Source: Streptomyces violens
GTDB lineage: Bacteria; Actinomycetota; Actinomycetes; Streptomycetales; Streptomycetaceae
Reading direction: 5' to 3'
DNA: 64,000 nt
NCBI RefSeq assembly: GCF_000717745.1
Contig: NZ_JOBH01000010.1
Location: 186,001-250,000 of the forward strand
Position 1 is the stretch's first letter; each line of letters starts with the position of its first letter. Below the pieces are notes generated by a model. The model saw only the letters and a list, made by a program, of their open reading frames with translations, was not told where the DNA came from and made no database searches. The position numbers and the translations under genes are program-made. This document shows positions 47,613-57,138 of this stretch, piece by piece.

Positions 47613-49313
47613 CTAGCTACGGACCTTGATCTCCTTGATCTGGCCCCGGTAGTTGCCATCGTCCTTCAACGGGAGGTCGGTGAGCCAGACCAATACGTAC
47701 TGTGTCTTGATCGGCTCCTTCGCGCGCAGCGTGACCGTCTCCCCCGAGCCGTCGGCGATCTTCTTGAAGCCGTCGAGGGACGTGGGCGCACCGCTGCTGT
47801 CCTCGGAGGCGGCACGGAAGTCGAGCGAGGTGCTCCCGACGAGGTCGACCTTGACGCTGCCGACCTGCTGGACCTTGCCGAGGTCGAGAATCAGCCCCAC
47901 GCCGTCCTTGAGGCCGCCGAGGTCGGAGCGGCCGTAGTAATTGCGGGTCGGCCAGGACGTGGCGGGATCCCCGTCGAGGGCCTTGGGGGCGTCCTGCGGG
48001 TTCTCCGTGCCGTCACCGCCCGGCGCCGGATCGAAGTCCACGACCTTGTCGACGCCGACGGTCTTGCCCGACGCCGTGCCGCCGTGGCCCCCGGTCGTCT
48101 CCGAGCTGCCGGAGTCGTCCTGGTTCCGGTCCTTCAGGAGCGTGTCGGCCAGCTGCCAGCTGCCGAGTCCCAGCGCGGCGATCAGCAGCGCGGAGACGCA
48201 CCACTTGGCCGCCCTGCCGGTACGGCTCTGCAGCGGAGGCGGCGGGGTGGGAACAGGCCGGGTGGCCGAAGCGCCGGGTCGTCCGGCGCCGGCCTGCTGA
48301 CCGTACGTGCCCTGCTGGTAGCCGGTGCGCTGGTAGGGCGGCGGGGTGGTGAAGGAGGGCTCCGGCGGGCGGATGCGTGGCATCGCGCCGACGGCCTTGG
48401 CCAGCTCCTCCGGCGTGGTGCAGGGCTGTTCCTGGCGGGATGCGGTGGCGCCGTCGTTGACGAGCGCGCGCATGGCCAGCTCCGACAGGCCGCGGTGCAC
48501 ACCGGCCCGCACCTGGTCGGGGGCGATCAGGCCGACGCCCTTGGGCAGCCCGGACAGGCCGTACGCGTCGTTCTCGTACGGCCAGCGCTGGGTGAGCCCG
48601 GCGTACAGCAGCGCGCCGATGGCCTCCGTGTCGGTGCGCTGCGGGTGGTCGCTGGTGATCCCGCGGAGCGCGGCCATGATGGCCAGGCCCCGGATGCGGT
48701 ACTGACCGGAGGAGGTGCGCAGGACGGACCCGGGGGTCAGCCGGAGGTGTGCCAGGCCCTCACGGTGGGCGGCGGCCATGGCCTGGGAGATCTGCGTCAC
48801 GAGCTGGTAGGCGTCGTGCGGTTCGAGCGGTCCGGCGGCGAGGACGGCGGTCAGTTCGGTGGCGTCCGGGAGCCATTCGTGGACGACGTAGACCAGGTCG
48901 TTCTCCTCGACGGCGTCGAGGACCTGGACGAAGCGCGGGTCGCCGAGCAGCGCGGCGGACCGCGCGGCGGAGAGCACGGGACGGGCACGCGGGTGGTCGG
49001 CGGGCAGGATGTGGACCCCGACAGCGCGGCGCAGTTTCTCGTCCACGGCACGCCAGCTGCTGAAGCCGTCCAGTCGGGTGACGCACTCCTCCAGGCGGTA
49101 GCGCCTGGCCAGCTTGTGACCGCTGTGCAGTTCGGGCGGCTGTGCCTCGGATGCTGTGGCGCTCTGCTCGCCGTCGTCCGCGGTGTCCTGTGCCGCGTCG
49201 GTCACCTTCTCGGCCTTCGTGCCGTCGGTCGTGGCCTCGTCCGCCTTGGCGGCGAGCGGTTCTCCACCGCTCGTGTCGGCCACGTCGACGGCAGCCGTGC
49301 TCCGTTCCGCCAC
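47613..49313 (-). CDS. Membrane-anchored pseudokinase with extracellular discoidin-like domain
   Basis: 566 residues. Acidic N-terminus, then a kinase-like domain (about 70-310) lacking key residues: the catalytic loop reads HLRLTPGSVL instead of HRDxKxxN and there is no DFG. A membrane helix follows (about 383-400), then an extracellular beta domain resembling F5/8 type C (DGDPATSWPTRNYYG and GLILDLGKVQQVGSVKVDLVG). Corresponds to the C-terminal half of mycobacterial MviN (Rv3910), whose pseudokinase binds FhaA when phosphorylated. GTG start with AGGA upstream. Confidence 0.88.
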   Translation of the reverse strand: MAERSTAAVDVADTSGGEPLAAKADEATTDGTKAEKVTDAAQDTADDGEQSATASEAQPPELHSGHKLARRYRLEECVTRLDGFSSWRAVDEKLRRAVGVHILPADHPRARPVLSAARSAALLGDPRFVQVLDAVEENDLVYVVHEWLPDATELTAVLAAGPLEPHDAYQLVTQISQAMAAAHREGLAHLRLTPGSVLRTSSGQYRIRGLAIMAALRGITSDHPQRTDTEAIGALLYAGLTQRWPYENDAYGLSGLPKGVGLIAPDQVRAGVHRGLSELAMRALVNDGATASRQEQPCTTPEELAKAVGAMPRIRPPEPSFTTPPPYQRTGYQQGTYGQQAGAGRPGASATRPVPTPPPPLQSRTGRAAKWCVSALLIAALGLGSWQLADTLLKDRNQDDSGSSETTGGHGGTASGKTVGVDKVVDFDPAPGGDGTENPQDAPKALDGDPATSWPTRNYYGRSDLGGLKDGVGLILDLGKVQQVGSVKVDLVGSTSLDFRAASEDSSGAPTSLDGFKKIADGSGETVTLRAKEPIKTQYVLVWLTDLPLKDDGNYRGQIKEIKVRS

Positions 49314-49421
49314 CGTCGTTCCTGCCTCCCCATCCGTTGCATGCTCAAAAGAGCCAAGTCAATTGTGCCCACAGTCCGCCACTGTGCACGACACACGGTG
49401 GCGGACGAAGGTTGTGCTCGC

Positions 49422-51686
49422 TCAGCGCCCCAGCTTGCCGCGCACCATGCCGACCAGGGCGTTGAGTTCTTCGATGCGCATCTTCTTGGCGGCCGCGTAG
49501 AAGACCACCAGCAGGACGGCACCGCCGCCGACCAGCGCGACGAGCGATCCCAGCACGCCGGTCCCCAGCCCCTGGATGATCCCGTACACGGCGGCGCCGG
49601 AGAACAGGGTGGCGGGGAGGCTCGCGCCGGCCAGCCGGGCGTACGTACGCACGACGTGCGCACCGTCCAAGTCGCCGCCCATCCGCTTGCGCAGCCGGCG
49701 CCACGCCACGCCGACGCCGATGATGTACGCCAGACCGTAGGAGGCCGCCATGCCCACCACGGCCCACCGCACGGGCAGGACGAGGTAGCACAGGGCCGAG
49801 GCGGCGGCGTTGACCGCGGCGACGATCAGCGTGTTGTAGAAGGGCGTGCGGGTGTCCTCGTACGCGTAGAAGGCGCGCAGCACGACGTACTGCACGGAGT
49901 AGGGGATCAGGCCGAGGCCGAAGGCCATGAGCATGAAGCCCGTGGAGACGCCGGCTTCGGACCCGGTTCCGGCGAAGACCAGCGTGCACATCGGGATGCC
50001 GAGGGTCAGGAAGCCGAATGCGATCGGCACGACGGCCACGGCGGAGGTGCGCAGGCCCTGGGAGATGTCGTCGCGTACGGCGCCGATGTCGCCGTCGTGC
50101 GCGGAGCGTGCCAGGCGCGGCAGCAGGGCGGCCATCACGGAGACGGTGATGATCGCGTGCGGCATGTTCCAGATCAGCTGGGCGTTGGAGTACGCCATGT
50201 AGCCGGTGCCGGGGGCGCCCTGTCCGGCGGCCTTCTCACCGGCCAGCGTGGAGAGCTTCGAGACGACCAGGACGCCGGCCTGGTTGGCGAGCACGAAGAG
50301 CACGGTCCACTTGGCGAGCTTGGCGGCCTTGCCCAGGCCGTGGCCCCGCCAGTCGAACCGCGGCCGGAGCTTGAAGCCGGCGTCGCGCAGGTACGGGATC
50401 ATCGCCAGCGCCTGGACGACCAGGCCGAGCAGGGTGCCGATGCCGAGCAGCCGGATGCCGGCCTCGGGGATGGTCGTGACACCGATGTGCGAGGAGCCGG
50501 CGCTGCCGTACACCCAGATGAACAGCCCGAACGTGCTGATCATGACGACGTTGTTGAGGACCGGGGTCCACATCATCGCGCCGAAGCGGCCGCGGGCGTT
50601 GAGCACCTGGCCCATGATCACGTGGATGCCCATGAAGAAGATCGTGGGCACGCAGTAGCGGGTGAAGGCGACGGCGACCTCGAAGCTGGCCGAGTCGGGT
50701 GCGAACCCGGACATCGCCCGTACCAGCCATGGCGCCGCGAACACGGCCGCGACGGTGAGGGCGCCGAGGATCACCATCACCAGGGTCAGCAGACGGTTGG
50801 CGTACGCCTCGCCGCCGTCCTCGTCCTCCTTCATCGCGCGCACCAGCTGCGGCACGAACACCGAGTTCAGGCCGCCGCCGATGGTCAGGATGAAGATCAT
50901 CGTGGGCAGCGTGTAGGCCACCTGCCAGGCGTCACCGAGGACGGCGGCGCCGAGCGCGGAGGCGATCAGCGCGGACCGTACGAAGCCGGTCAGCCGGGAG
51001 ACCATGGTGCCGGCGGCCATCACGGCGCTGGACTTCAGCAGGCTGCCGGCCTTGCCGCCGGTGCGTCCCTCGGGCTCCGGCGGCTCCGCTGCCGAGGCCG
51101 GCTCGGGTTCGGCCGGGGGCACGGGCTGCGGCCCGCCCGCCGGCTCGTACTGCCCGGCGGTGGGCTCGTACTGCCCACCCGGCGGTCCGTAGTGTCCGCC
51201 CGACGGCGGGTACGGGCCCGGGCCGCTGTTCTGGGCCGGTGGCCGCTGCGGTTCCGGCGCCCGCTGGTCACGGTAGAGGTGGGCGAACGCATCGGGTTCC
51301 GCCGGCCGGTCGGCGGCCTGGGTGATCAGGTCGTCCACGCCGACGAACTGGGTGGTCGCCGTGGCGTCGCCGTACAGCCGCTGCCCCGGGCCCTGCGGCT
51401 CGGGCGCCGGCGGTGCGGGCCATGCCTCCGGCCCTGGGGTATACCGGGGGGCCGGCGGCTGCTGGTAGAGCGGGTGGTCCGGCGCGGCCTGGTGCGGCGG
51501 GTGCGCAGCCCGGTCGTACAGCGCGTCGGCCACCGGGTCCTGGGCCGCGGGGTCCTGCGAGGGGAAGGGCGCCCGCGAGTAGGCGTCCTGCACATATGGG
51601 TCCGGTGCCTGCGGCGGCTGTGGGGGCCGGCCTGCGGCGTCGCCGCTCGCAGCCTGGCCGCGGTCACCGTCGTACGGCGCATTCAT
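49422..51686 (-). CDS. murJ: Lipid II flippase MurJ (MviN)
   Basis: 754 residues. About 210 disordered N-terminal residues rich in Pro/Gln/Tyr with repeats such as GGQYEPTAGQYEP, then 14 predicted helices of the MOP superfamily, starting SSAVMAAGTMVSRLTGFVRSALIASALG with the conserved Arg of MurJ. It flips lipid II across the membrane. The C-terminus ends soon after the last helix (MRIEELNALVGMVRGKLGR); the pseudokinase module is a separate gene 108 bases downstream. ATG start. Confidence 0.94.
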   Translation of the reverse strand: MNAPYDGDRGQAASGDAAGRPPQPPQAPDPYVQDAYSRAPFPSQDPAAQDPVADALYDRAAHPPHQAAPDHPLYQQPPAPRYTPGPEAWPAPPAPEPQGPGQRLYGDATATTQFVGVDDLITQAADRPAEPDAFAHLYRDQRAPEPQRPPAQNSGPGPYPPSGGHYGPPGGQYEPTAGQYEPAGGPQPVPPAEPEPASAAEPPEPEGRTGGKAGSLLKSSAVMAAGTMVSRLTGFVRSALIASALGAAVLGDAWQVAYTLPTMIFILTIGGGLNSVFVPQLVRAMKEDEDGGEAYANRLLTLVMVILGALTVAAVFAAPWLVRAMSGFAPDSASFEVAVAFTRYCVPTIFFMGIHVIMGQVLNARGRFGAMMWTPVLNNVVMISTFGLFIWVYGSAGSSHIGVTTIPEAGIRLLGIGTLLGLVVQALAMIPYLRDAGFKLRPRFDWRGHGLGKAAKLAKWTVLFVLANQAGVLVVSKLSTLAGEKAAGQGAPGTGYMAYSNAQLIWNMPHAIITVSVMAALLPRLARSAHDGDIGAVRDDISQGLRTSAVAVVPIAFGFLTLGIPMCTLVFAGTGSEAGVSTGFMLMAFGLGLIPYSVQYVVLRAFYAYEDTRTPFYNTLIVAAVNAAASALCYLVLPVRWAVVGMAASYGLAYIIGVGVAWRRLRKRMGGDLDGAHVVRTYARLAGASLPATLFSGAAVYGIIQGLGTGVLGSLVALVGGGAVLLVVFYAAAKKMRIEELNALVGMVRGKLGR

Positions 51687-51732
51687 AGCTGCCCCACCTC
51701 ATCCGTCGCCGGCCATCCGGCCCCGCCATGTA

Positions 51733-54105
51733 TCAACGGTCCACTTTCTCACCCGAGCCGGACGCGTCCGTGCTTTCCGAACCGGTGTCCGCAGCCGGGT
51801 CACCCGGCTGCTCGGATTCGCCGTCCGAGGGCCGGCCGTCGTCGTCCGTGCCGTCGCGGTCCGGGGTGCCGTCCCCGTCGTCCGAGCCGGCGCCGCCGTC
51901 GGTGCCGCCGTCCGTACCGTCCCCGCCGTCGGTGCCGTCGTCGTCCTCGCGGGCCGCCGCGCGCTTGCGCTGCAGGTAGATCCGTACGCCGGCGAGGACG
52001 AGCAGCAGCACGCCGCCCGCGATGACGAGCATGACCGTAGCGGTGATCTCGGTGACGTTCACCTCGAAGGTCATCGCCCGCCCGTACCGCTTGCCGTCGG
52101 CGGTGTAGAGCTGCGCGGTGACCTGCACCGGGCCGTTCGCGTGCGCGGTGGTGTCGAACTTGAAGGACTGGCTGTGCCCGCCCTCGACGTCGATCGTCTG
52201 CGGTTCACCCACGTCCAGACGGTTGGGCTGGGAGGAAGTGAGCCGCAGCGTCATGCCCTCGACGCCCCGGACGAGGTTGTTCTGCACCGTGACGGGAATC
52301 GTGGCGCTGCGCCCGGAGAGCGTGGCGTCCGACTTCTGGATCAGATGCACCTTGGTCGTCAGGCCGTCCAGATAGCTGCGGACGGACTTGCGGAACGCCT
52401 TGGCGCCCTTGGCGTCGCCGCGCCACGACGTCGACATCATCCGCATGATCGCGTTGCCGAAGGGGGTCTCGACCCGCCACGGCTCGGCCAGGATGACCTC
52501 GAAGTCGTCCAGCGCGGTACGCGTCTCCTGTGCCTGCCGGAACGCGGCCGCGGGCAGCTCGTGCTTGCGCAGCGAGGCCGGGTACGAGGCGGGGCCGGGC
52601 ACCTGGCGCGTGGCGTTCCGGTCGGGCTTGGCCTTGGCCGCGTCGCTGAGGTCCTGCGCCTCGGCCCAGCCGCTGTCGTCCAACGCCCGCACGGCCTTCG
52701 CCATCGCCTGGGCCTGGCTCGCGGTGGGCATCCGCTGGGGCGCCACCACGACGCTGCGCTGCCGTGACGGGTCCTGAAGATTGATCATCAGGGTCTGGGA
52801 GAGGAAGTTCTGCACCGCCAGGGTCGCCGAGCCGGCCTTGGACAGGTCACCGGTGAAGGCGGTGGACAGCCCGGCGTCCGCGACGACGGCGGTGTTGCCG
52901 CCGCCGATGGGCCGGGCGGAGGTGGGGGTGTAGGACAGGCCGTTCTCCCGCATGCTGTCGCTGCGGGCGATGACGTTGTGCGCCCCCGCCGAGGTCGCCA
53001 CGTCCACGACGGAGGAGTCCACGGCGCCGTCGACGGGCCAGGCGAAGTCGTTGCGCGCCTTCACGCCCGGGAGGACGGTGTCCACGGTCTTCGACGCGAG
53101 CTCGGTGGCCGGGCCGAGGTGGCCCAGCGCGCTCGGTACGGCCTTGCCCTCGTGCGCCAGCGAGGCGATGTCGGGGTCGCCGAACGGCAGCGCGATGACC
53201 TCGTGGGCCTGGACCGCCTGCTCCAGATCGCTCAGCCACTGCTTGGCCACGTCCTGGTTCCGGCCCGGCCTGGTCGTGCCGTTCGGCCCCTCGACCTTGT
53301 ACCGGCCGGTCATGGCGTCGACCGAGGCCAGCAGGTCGGGATCGACGACGAAGGTGACCGGAAGGTCCTTACCGAGGGCGACGAGCTGCTGCAGCCGGCC
53401 GCCCGGCGCGATCTCGGCCGCCAGCTTGTCGTCGCGGAAGATCGGGGTCTGCTGTTCGTCGCCCTCGGTCTCCGCGGTGAGGTGCGTCTTGGAGATCAGC
53501 GGCCACAGGTACGTGAGGTCGGTCTTCTTCGGCGCGTCGGCCTCCTGCCAGGGCAGGAAGGTGCGCTCGATGCCGAGCACCTGCTCGTACGGGGCGCTCC
53601 TGGAGCGGCCGGAGAAGGAGACGCCGAGCTGGTAGACGCCGTCCTTGCTCAGACGCAGCTTCTTCACCGGGACGCGCAGGGTGAAGGGCTGGGAGACTCC
53701 CGGCTTCAGCGCCTTGATCTTCTCCGTCTTGCCGCCGACCTCCTGGCCGTCCAGGCCCGCGGAGTAGCCGGTGCGCCGGGCCACGTCGTCGATGGAGCTG
53801 CGGTTGTTCAGTACGGGGCCGCGGCGCAGACCGATGTGGCCGCCGGTGATCGTCGCGCGGCCCTCGTTGGTGATGCTGCCGGAGACGGTGACCGCGTCGT
53901 CGTCCTTGCCGGGCGCCGGCGGGGTGAGCGAGTCGATGTCGACGTCGACCGTCCGGGAGCCGGAGGGTGCGGCTTGCGCTTCCTGCGCCGCGGGGACCTG
54001 CAGCAGTCCGGCCAGCAGCGGCGCACCGGCGACCAGCGCAGCGGCCCGTCGCAGCCATCGACCACGCGGCCGTTCGGTCACCTGGAACCCTGCCGCCTCG
54101 GCCAC
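51733..54105 (-). CDS. DUF6049 family secreted, membrane-anchored protein
   Basis: 790 residues. N-terminal signal region (RWLRRAAALVAGAPLLAGLLQVPAAQEAQAA), a large extracytoplasmic part with beta-sandwich-like VTVSGSITNEGRATITGGHIGLR and a middle domain with TFVVDPDLLASVDAM, one transmembrane helix near 700 (ITATVMLVIAGGVLLLVLAGVRIYLQ) and a strongly acidic Asp/Gly/Ser tail inside the cell. Position next to murJ equals Mycobacterium Rv3909. Function unknown. GTG start; divergent from the CCA-adding gene. Confidence 0.88.
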   Translation of the reverse strand: MAEAAGFQVTERPRGRWLRRAAALVAGAPLLAGLLQVPAAQEAQAAPSGSRTVDVDIDSLTPPAPGKDDDAVTVSGSITNEGRATITGGHIGLRRGPVLNNRSSIDDVARRTGYSAGLDGQEVGGKTEKIKALKPGVSQPFTLRVPVKKLRLSKDGVYQLGVSFSGRSRSAPYEQVLGIERTFLPWQEADAPKKTDLTYLWPLISKTHLTAETEGDEQQTPIFRDDKLAAEIAPGGRLQQLVALGKDLPVTFVVDPDLLASVDAMTGRYKVEGPNGTTRPGRNQDVAKQWLSDLEQAVQAHEVIALPFGDPDIASLAHEGKAVPSALGHLGPATELASKTVDTVLPGVKARNDFAWPVDGAVDSSVVDVATSAGAHNVIARSDSMRENGLSYTPTSARPIGGGNTAVVADAGLSTAFTGDLSKAGSATLAVQNFLSQTLMINLQDPSRQRSVVVAPQRMPTASQAQAMAKAVRALDDSGWAEAQDLSDAAKAKPDRNATRQVPGPASYPASLRKHELPAAAFRQAQETRTALDDFEVILAEPWRVETPFGNAIMRMMSTSWRGDAKGAKAFRKSVRSYLDGLTTKVHLIQKSDATLSGRSATIPVTVQNNLVRGVEGMTLRLTSSQPNRLDVGEPQTIDVEGGHSQSFKFDTTAHANGPVQVTAQLYTADGKRYGRAMTFEVNVTEITATVMLVIAGGVLLLVLAGVRIYLQRKRAAAREDDDGTDGGDGTDGGTDGGAGSDDGDGTPDRDGTDDDGRPSDGESEQPGDPAADTGSESTDASGSGEKVDR

Positions 54106-54290
54106 GCGCTCGCCCGTCCCTCGTCGTCGTCAGTGGTCGTCGCAATATGCGTCCACGCATGGTAACGATGACTGCTGTGGCGAAGTGCTGCGGACTGCTC
54201 CACCTGCTCGGGTGGGCGGCCGGTCTCCGCGAACTCGTCCCCTTTATACGTGTCCGCCTCGCGCGGCGCGGGCACGTACCCTGTCCTGTT

Positions 54291-55769
54291 GTGCCGAACG
54301 CCAACAATGACACCCACGCCCCGCAGACCGAGCGCAGCGCACAGTCGACGCAGGCGCTGAATCAGGTCCAGCGCCGCGCCGTCAGCGAGCTGCTGCGCGT
54401 GTCGCCCGTCGCGGACGATCTGGCCCGCCGTTTTCAGGAGGCCGGGTTCACTCTTGCCCTGGTCGGCGGTTCAGTGCGGGATGCCTTGCTGGGCCGGCTC
54501 GGCAATGACCTGGACTTCACCACCGACGCCCGGCCCGAGGACGTTCTGAAGATCGTCCGGCCGTGGGCGGACGCGGTGTGGGAGGTCGGCATCGCCTTCG
54601 GCACGGTCGGCTGCAAGAAGGACTCCTTCGACATCGAGGTCACGACGTACCGCTCGGAGGCGTACGACCGGACCTCCCGCAAGCCCGAGGTGTCCTACGG
54701 CGACTCGATCGAGGACGATCTGGTGCGCCGGGACTTCACGGTGAACGCGATGGCCGTGGCGCTCCCGGAGAAGGAGTTCATCGACCCGCACAACGGTCTG
54801 GAGGACCTCGCGGCGCAGGTGTTGCGCACGCCGGGCACCCCCCAGGAGTCCTTCTCGGACGACCCGCTGCGGATGATGCGGGCGGCGCGCTTCGCCGCGC
54901 AGCTGGACTTCACGGTGGCGTCCGAGGTCGTGGCCGCGATGAAGGAGATGGCGGATCGGATCGACATCGTCTCCGCCGAGCGGGTGCGTGACGAACTGAA
55001 CAAGCTGATCCTGGGTGCGTACCCCCGCAAGGGGCTCGCGCTCCTGGTCGAGAGCGGCATCGCCGACCGGGTCCTGCCGGAGCTGCCGGCGCTGCGGCTG
55101 GAGCGTGACGAGCATCACCGTCACAAGGATGTCTACGAGCACTCGCTGACCGTCCTGGATCAGGCCATCGACCTGGAGGAGGACGGCCCGGACCTGGTGC
55201 TGCGGCTGGCGGCGCTGCTGCACGACATCGGAAAGCCGAAGACCCGGCGATTCGAGAAGGACGGCCGGGTCTCCTTCCACCACCACGAGGTGGTCGGCGC
55301 GAAGATGACCAAGAAGCGGATGACCGCGCTGAAGTACTCCAACGAGATGGTCAAGGACGTCGCGCGGCTGGTGGAGCTGCACCTGCGCTTCCACGGCTAC
55401 GGCACGGGTGAGTGGACCGACTCGGCTGTCCGCCGGTACGTACGGGACGCCGGCCCGCTGCTGACGCGGCTGCACAAGCTGACCCGCTCGGACTGCACCA
55501 CGCGGAACAAGCGCAAGGCCAACGCGCTCTCGCGGGCGTACGACGGGCTCGAGGAGCGCATCGCACGGCTGCAGGAGCAGGAGGAGCTGGACGCGATCCG
55601 GCCGGACCTGGACGGCAACGACATCATGCAGGTACTGGACATCGCGCCCGGGCCGGGCGTCGGCAAGGCGTACAAGTACCTGCTGGAGCTGCGGCTGGAG
55701 AACGGCCCGATGGGCCGGGACGCGGCGGTCGCGGCGCTCAAGGAATGGTGGGCCCAGCAGCAGAGCTGA
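54291..55769 (+). CDS. cca: CCA-adding tRNA nucleotidyltransferase
   Basis: 492 residues. Class II nucleotidyltransferase head (LVGGSVRDALLGRLGNDLDFTTDARPED, then RRDFTVNAMAV) and a C-terminal HD domain (DEHHRHKDVYEHSL and LAALLHDIGKPKTRR). It adds or repairs CCA, needed here because the three tRNA genes seen encode none. GTG 54291 has no ribosome-binding site; TACCCT 8 bases upstream could be a -10, implying a leaderless mRNA. Same position as mycobacterial pcnA. Confidence 0.93.
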   Translation: MPNANNDTHAPQTERSAQSTQALNQVQRRAVSELLRVSPVADDLARRFQEAGFTLALVGGSVRDALLGRLGNDLDFTTDARPEDVLKIVRPWADAVWEVGIAFGTVGCKKDSFDIEVTTYRSEAYDRTSRKPEVSYGDSIEDDLVRRDFTVNAMAVALPEKEFIDPHNGLEDLAAQVLRTPGTPQESFSDDPLRMMRAARFAAQLDFTVASEVVAAMKEMADRIDIVSAERVRDELNKLILGAYPRKGLALLVESGIADRVLPELPALRLERDEHHRHKDVYEHSLTVLDQAIDLEEDGPDLVLRLAALLHDIGKPKTRRFEKDGRVSFHHHEVVGAKMTKKRMTALKYSNEMVKDVARLVELHLRFHGYGTGEWTDSAVRRYVRDAGPLLTRLHKLTRSDCTTRNKRKANALSRAYDGLEERIARLQEQEELDAIRPDLDGNDIMQVLDIAPGPGVGKAYKYLLELRLENGPMGRDAAVAALKEWWAQQQS

Positions 55770-55795
55770 TCCCGGCGGCCGGCGTGTCCGGCCGC

Positions 55796-57118
55796 TCATG
55801 TTTCACGTGAAACACCCCACGCATCGCCCCGGTCGTCCTTCGGCCGGGGCGATGTTTCACGTGAAACACGAGCCCGCGCCATAGCGAGCGCGACGGCCAG
55901 ATGGATTACCGCCACCCCGATGATCAGTACGGAAGAGCGGCCGTCGGGCGGCAGTATGAGGGCCGCCACCCCGGCCGCGCCGACGAAGGAGACGTGGAAG
56001 AGCACGTCGTAGAGGGAGAACACCCGGCCGCGGTATGCGTCGTCGACGGCGGACTGGACTTCCGTGTCCGTGGCGATCTTCGCGCTCTGAGTGGTGAGGC
56101 CGAGAACAAAGGCGGCGACGAGTACCGGTGCCAGCGCGAAGGACAGACCGAGCGCGGGGACCAGTACCGCGGCGGCGCCGGCACAGACCGCGATCCAGCC
56201 GGTGGCGGTCAGCCGGGTGACCGCCCAGGGGGACAGCAACGCGGCAGCGAAGAATCCGGCGCCGGACGCGGCGAGTGCGAACCCCAGCGTTGTCATCCCG
56301 TCGGGCCCGTTCTGCGGCCAGTAGGCACGGCACAGCATCAGCACGGTGACCGTCAGCGCGCCGTAGCAGAAGCGCATCAGCGCCATCGCGGCCAGCGCCC
56401 GGGCGGCGGACCGGCGCTCCCTGAGGTGCCTCAGTCCTGCCGCGAGCCCGCGAGCGGTGCTCAGCAGGGCGGCGGAGACACGCGGTGCGACCTGGCGAGG
56501 GTCCGGGCCGAGGAGCGCCGCGGGGATGCGCAGCGCGACGAGTGCGGCGCAGAGATAGAGGAGGGCACCGAGCAGGACGGCGACCGCGTCGGATTCCACG
56601 CCGGCGAGCCGTACGGCGAAGGCCAGGCCACCCCCCACCGTGGCGGCGAGCGTGCCGGCCGTGGGGGACAGGGAGTTGGCCACCACCAGCGCCTCGGCGT
56701 TGTCGACGACCCGGGGCAGCGCGGCCGACAGACCGGCCAGGACGAAGCGGTTGACCGCGGTGACGCTGAGGGCGGAGGCGTAGAAGAGCCAGTCCGGCGC
56801 GCCGGTCAGCAGCAGCACCGCGGTCGCGGCGGCCAGGACCGTACGCAGCAAGTTGCCGTGGAGCAGGACCTGGCGGCGGCGCCAGCGGTCCAGGAGCACT
56901 CCGGCGAACGGCCCGAGCACGGAGTACGGGAGCAGCAGTACCGCCATGGCGGAGGCGATGGCCGCGGGAGACGCTTGCCGCTCGGGGGAGAAGACGACGT
57001 AGGAGGCCAGGGCGACCTGGTACACGCCGTCGGCGGCCTGGGAGAGGAGCCGGACGGCCAGCAGCCGGCGGAAATCGCGGCGGCGGAGGAGCACGCGGAG
57101 GGCACGCACGGCGGACAT
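55796..57118 (-). CDS. MFS transporter
   Basis: 440 residues with about 12 hydrophobic helices. MFS motifs include LLSQAADGVYQVALASYVVF in helix 1 and LLDRWRRRQVLLHGNLLR after helix 2. The C-terminal cytoplasmic tail, VSRETSPRPKDDRGDAWGVSRET, is encoded entirely by two parS sites and a hairpin, suggesting the frame runs into a regulatory block. ATG 57118 with GAGG upstream. Substrate unknown. Convergent with cca; follows the ino1 terminator. Confidence 0.88.
   Translation of the reverse strand: MSAVRALRVLLRRRDFRRLLAVRLLSQAADGVYQVALASYVVFSPERQASPAAIASAMAVLLLPYSVLGPFAGVLLDRWRRRQVLLHGNLLRTVLAAATAVLLLTGAPDWLFYASALSVTAVNRFVLAGLSAALPRVVDNAEALVVANSLSPTAGTLAATVGGGLAFAVRLAGVESDAVAVLLGALLYLCAALVALRIPAALLGPDPRQVAPRVSAALLSTARGLAAGLRHLRERRSAARALAAMALMRFCYGALTVTVLMLCRAYWPQNGPDGMTTLGFALAASGAGFFAAALLSPWAVTRLTATGWIAVCAGAAAVLVPALGLSFALAPVLVAAFVLGLTTQSAKIATDTEVQSAVDDAYRGRVFSLYDVLFHVSFVGAAGVAALILPPDGRSSVLIIGVAVIHLAVALAMARARVSRETSPRPKDDRGDAWGVSRET
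55800..55813. promoter_or_regulatory. parS: parS site at the 3' end of the MFS gene
   Basis: Exact GTTTCACGTGAAAC; read on the minus strand it is the last VSRET of the protein, directly before the stop codon. Confidence 0.92.
55822..55854. terminator. Hairpin between two parS sites
   Basis: CATCGCCCCGG (55822-55832) pairs with CCGGGGCGATG (55844-55854). It lies 53 bases after the cca stop and probably ends that transcript, although it is also inside the MFS coding frame. Confidence 0.7.
55854..55867. promoter_or_regulatory. parS: parS site in the MFS C-terminal tail
   Basis: Exact GTTTCACGTGAAAC, 54 bp from the other copy, touching the right arm of the intervening hairpin; read as VSRET. 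Confidence 0.92.
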
Positions 57119-57138
57119 GGGCCACAGCCTCACACAGG

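Noticed and set aside
47325..52025. A 1566-codon open frame on the plus strand
   Set aside because: Antisense to the pseudokinase, murJ and part of DUF6049, with low-complexity Arg/Gly/Val translation; a shadow frame.
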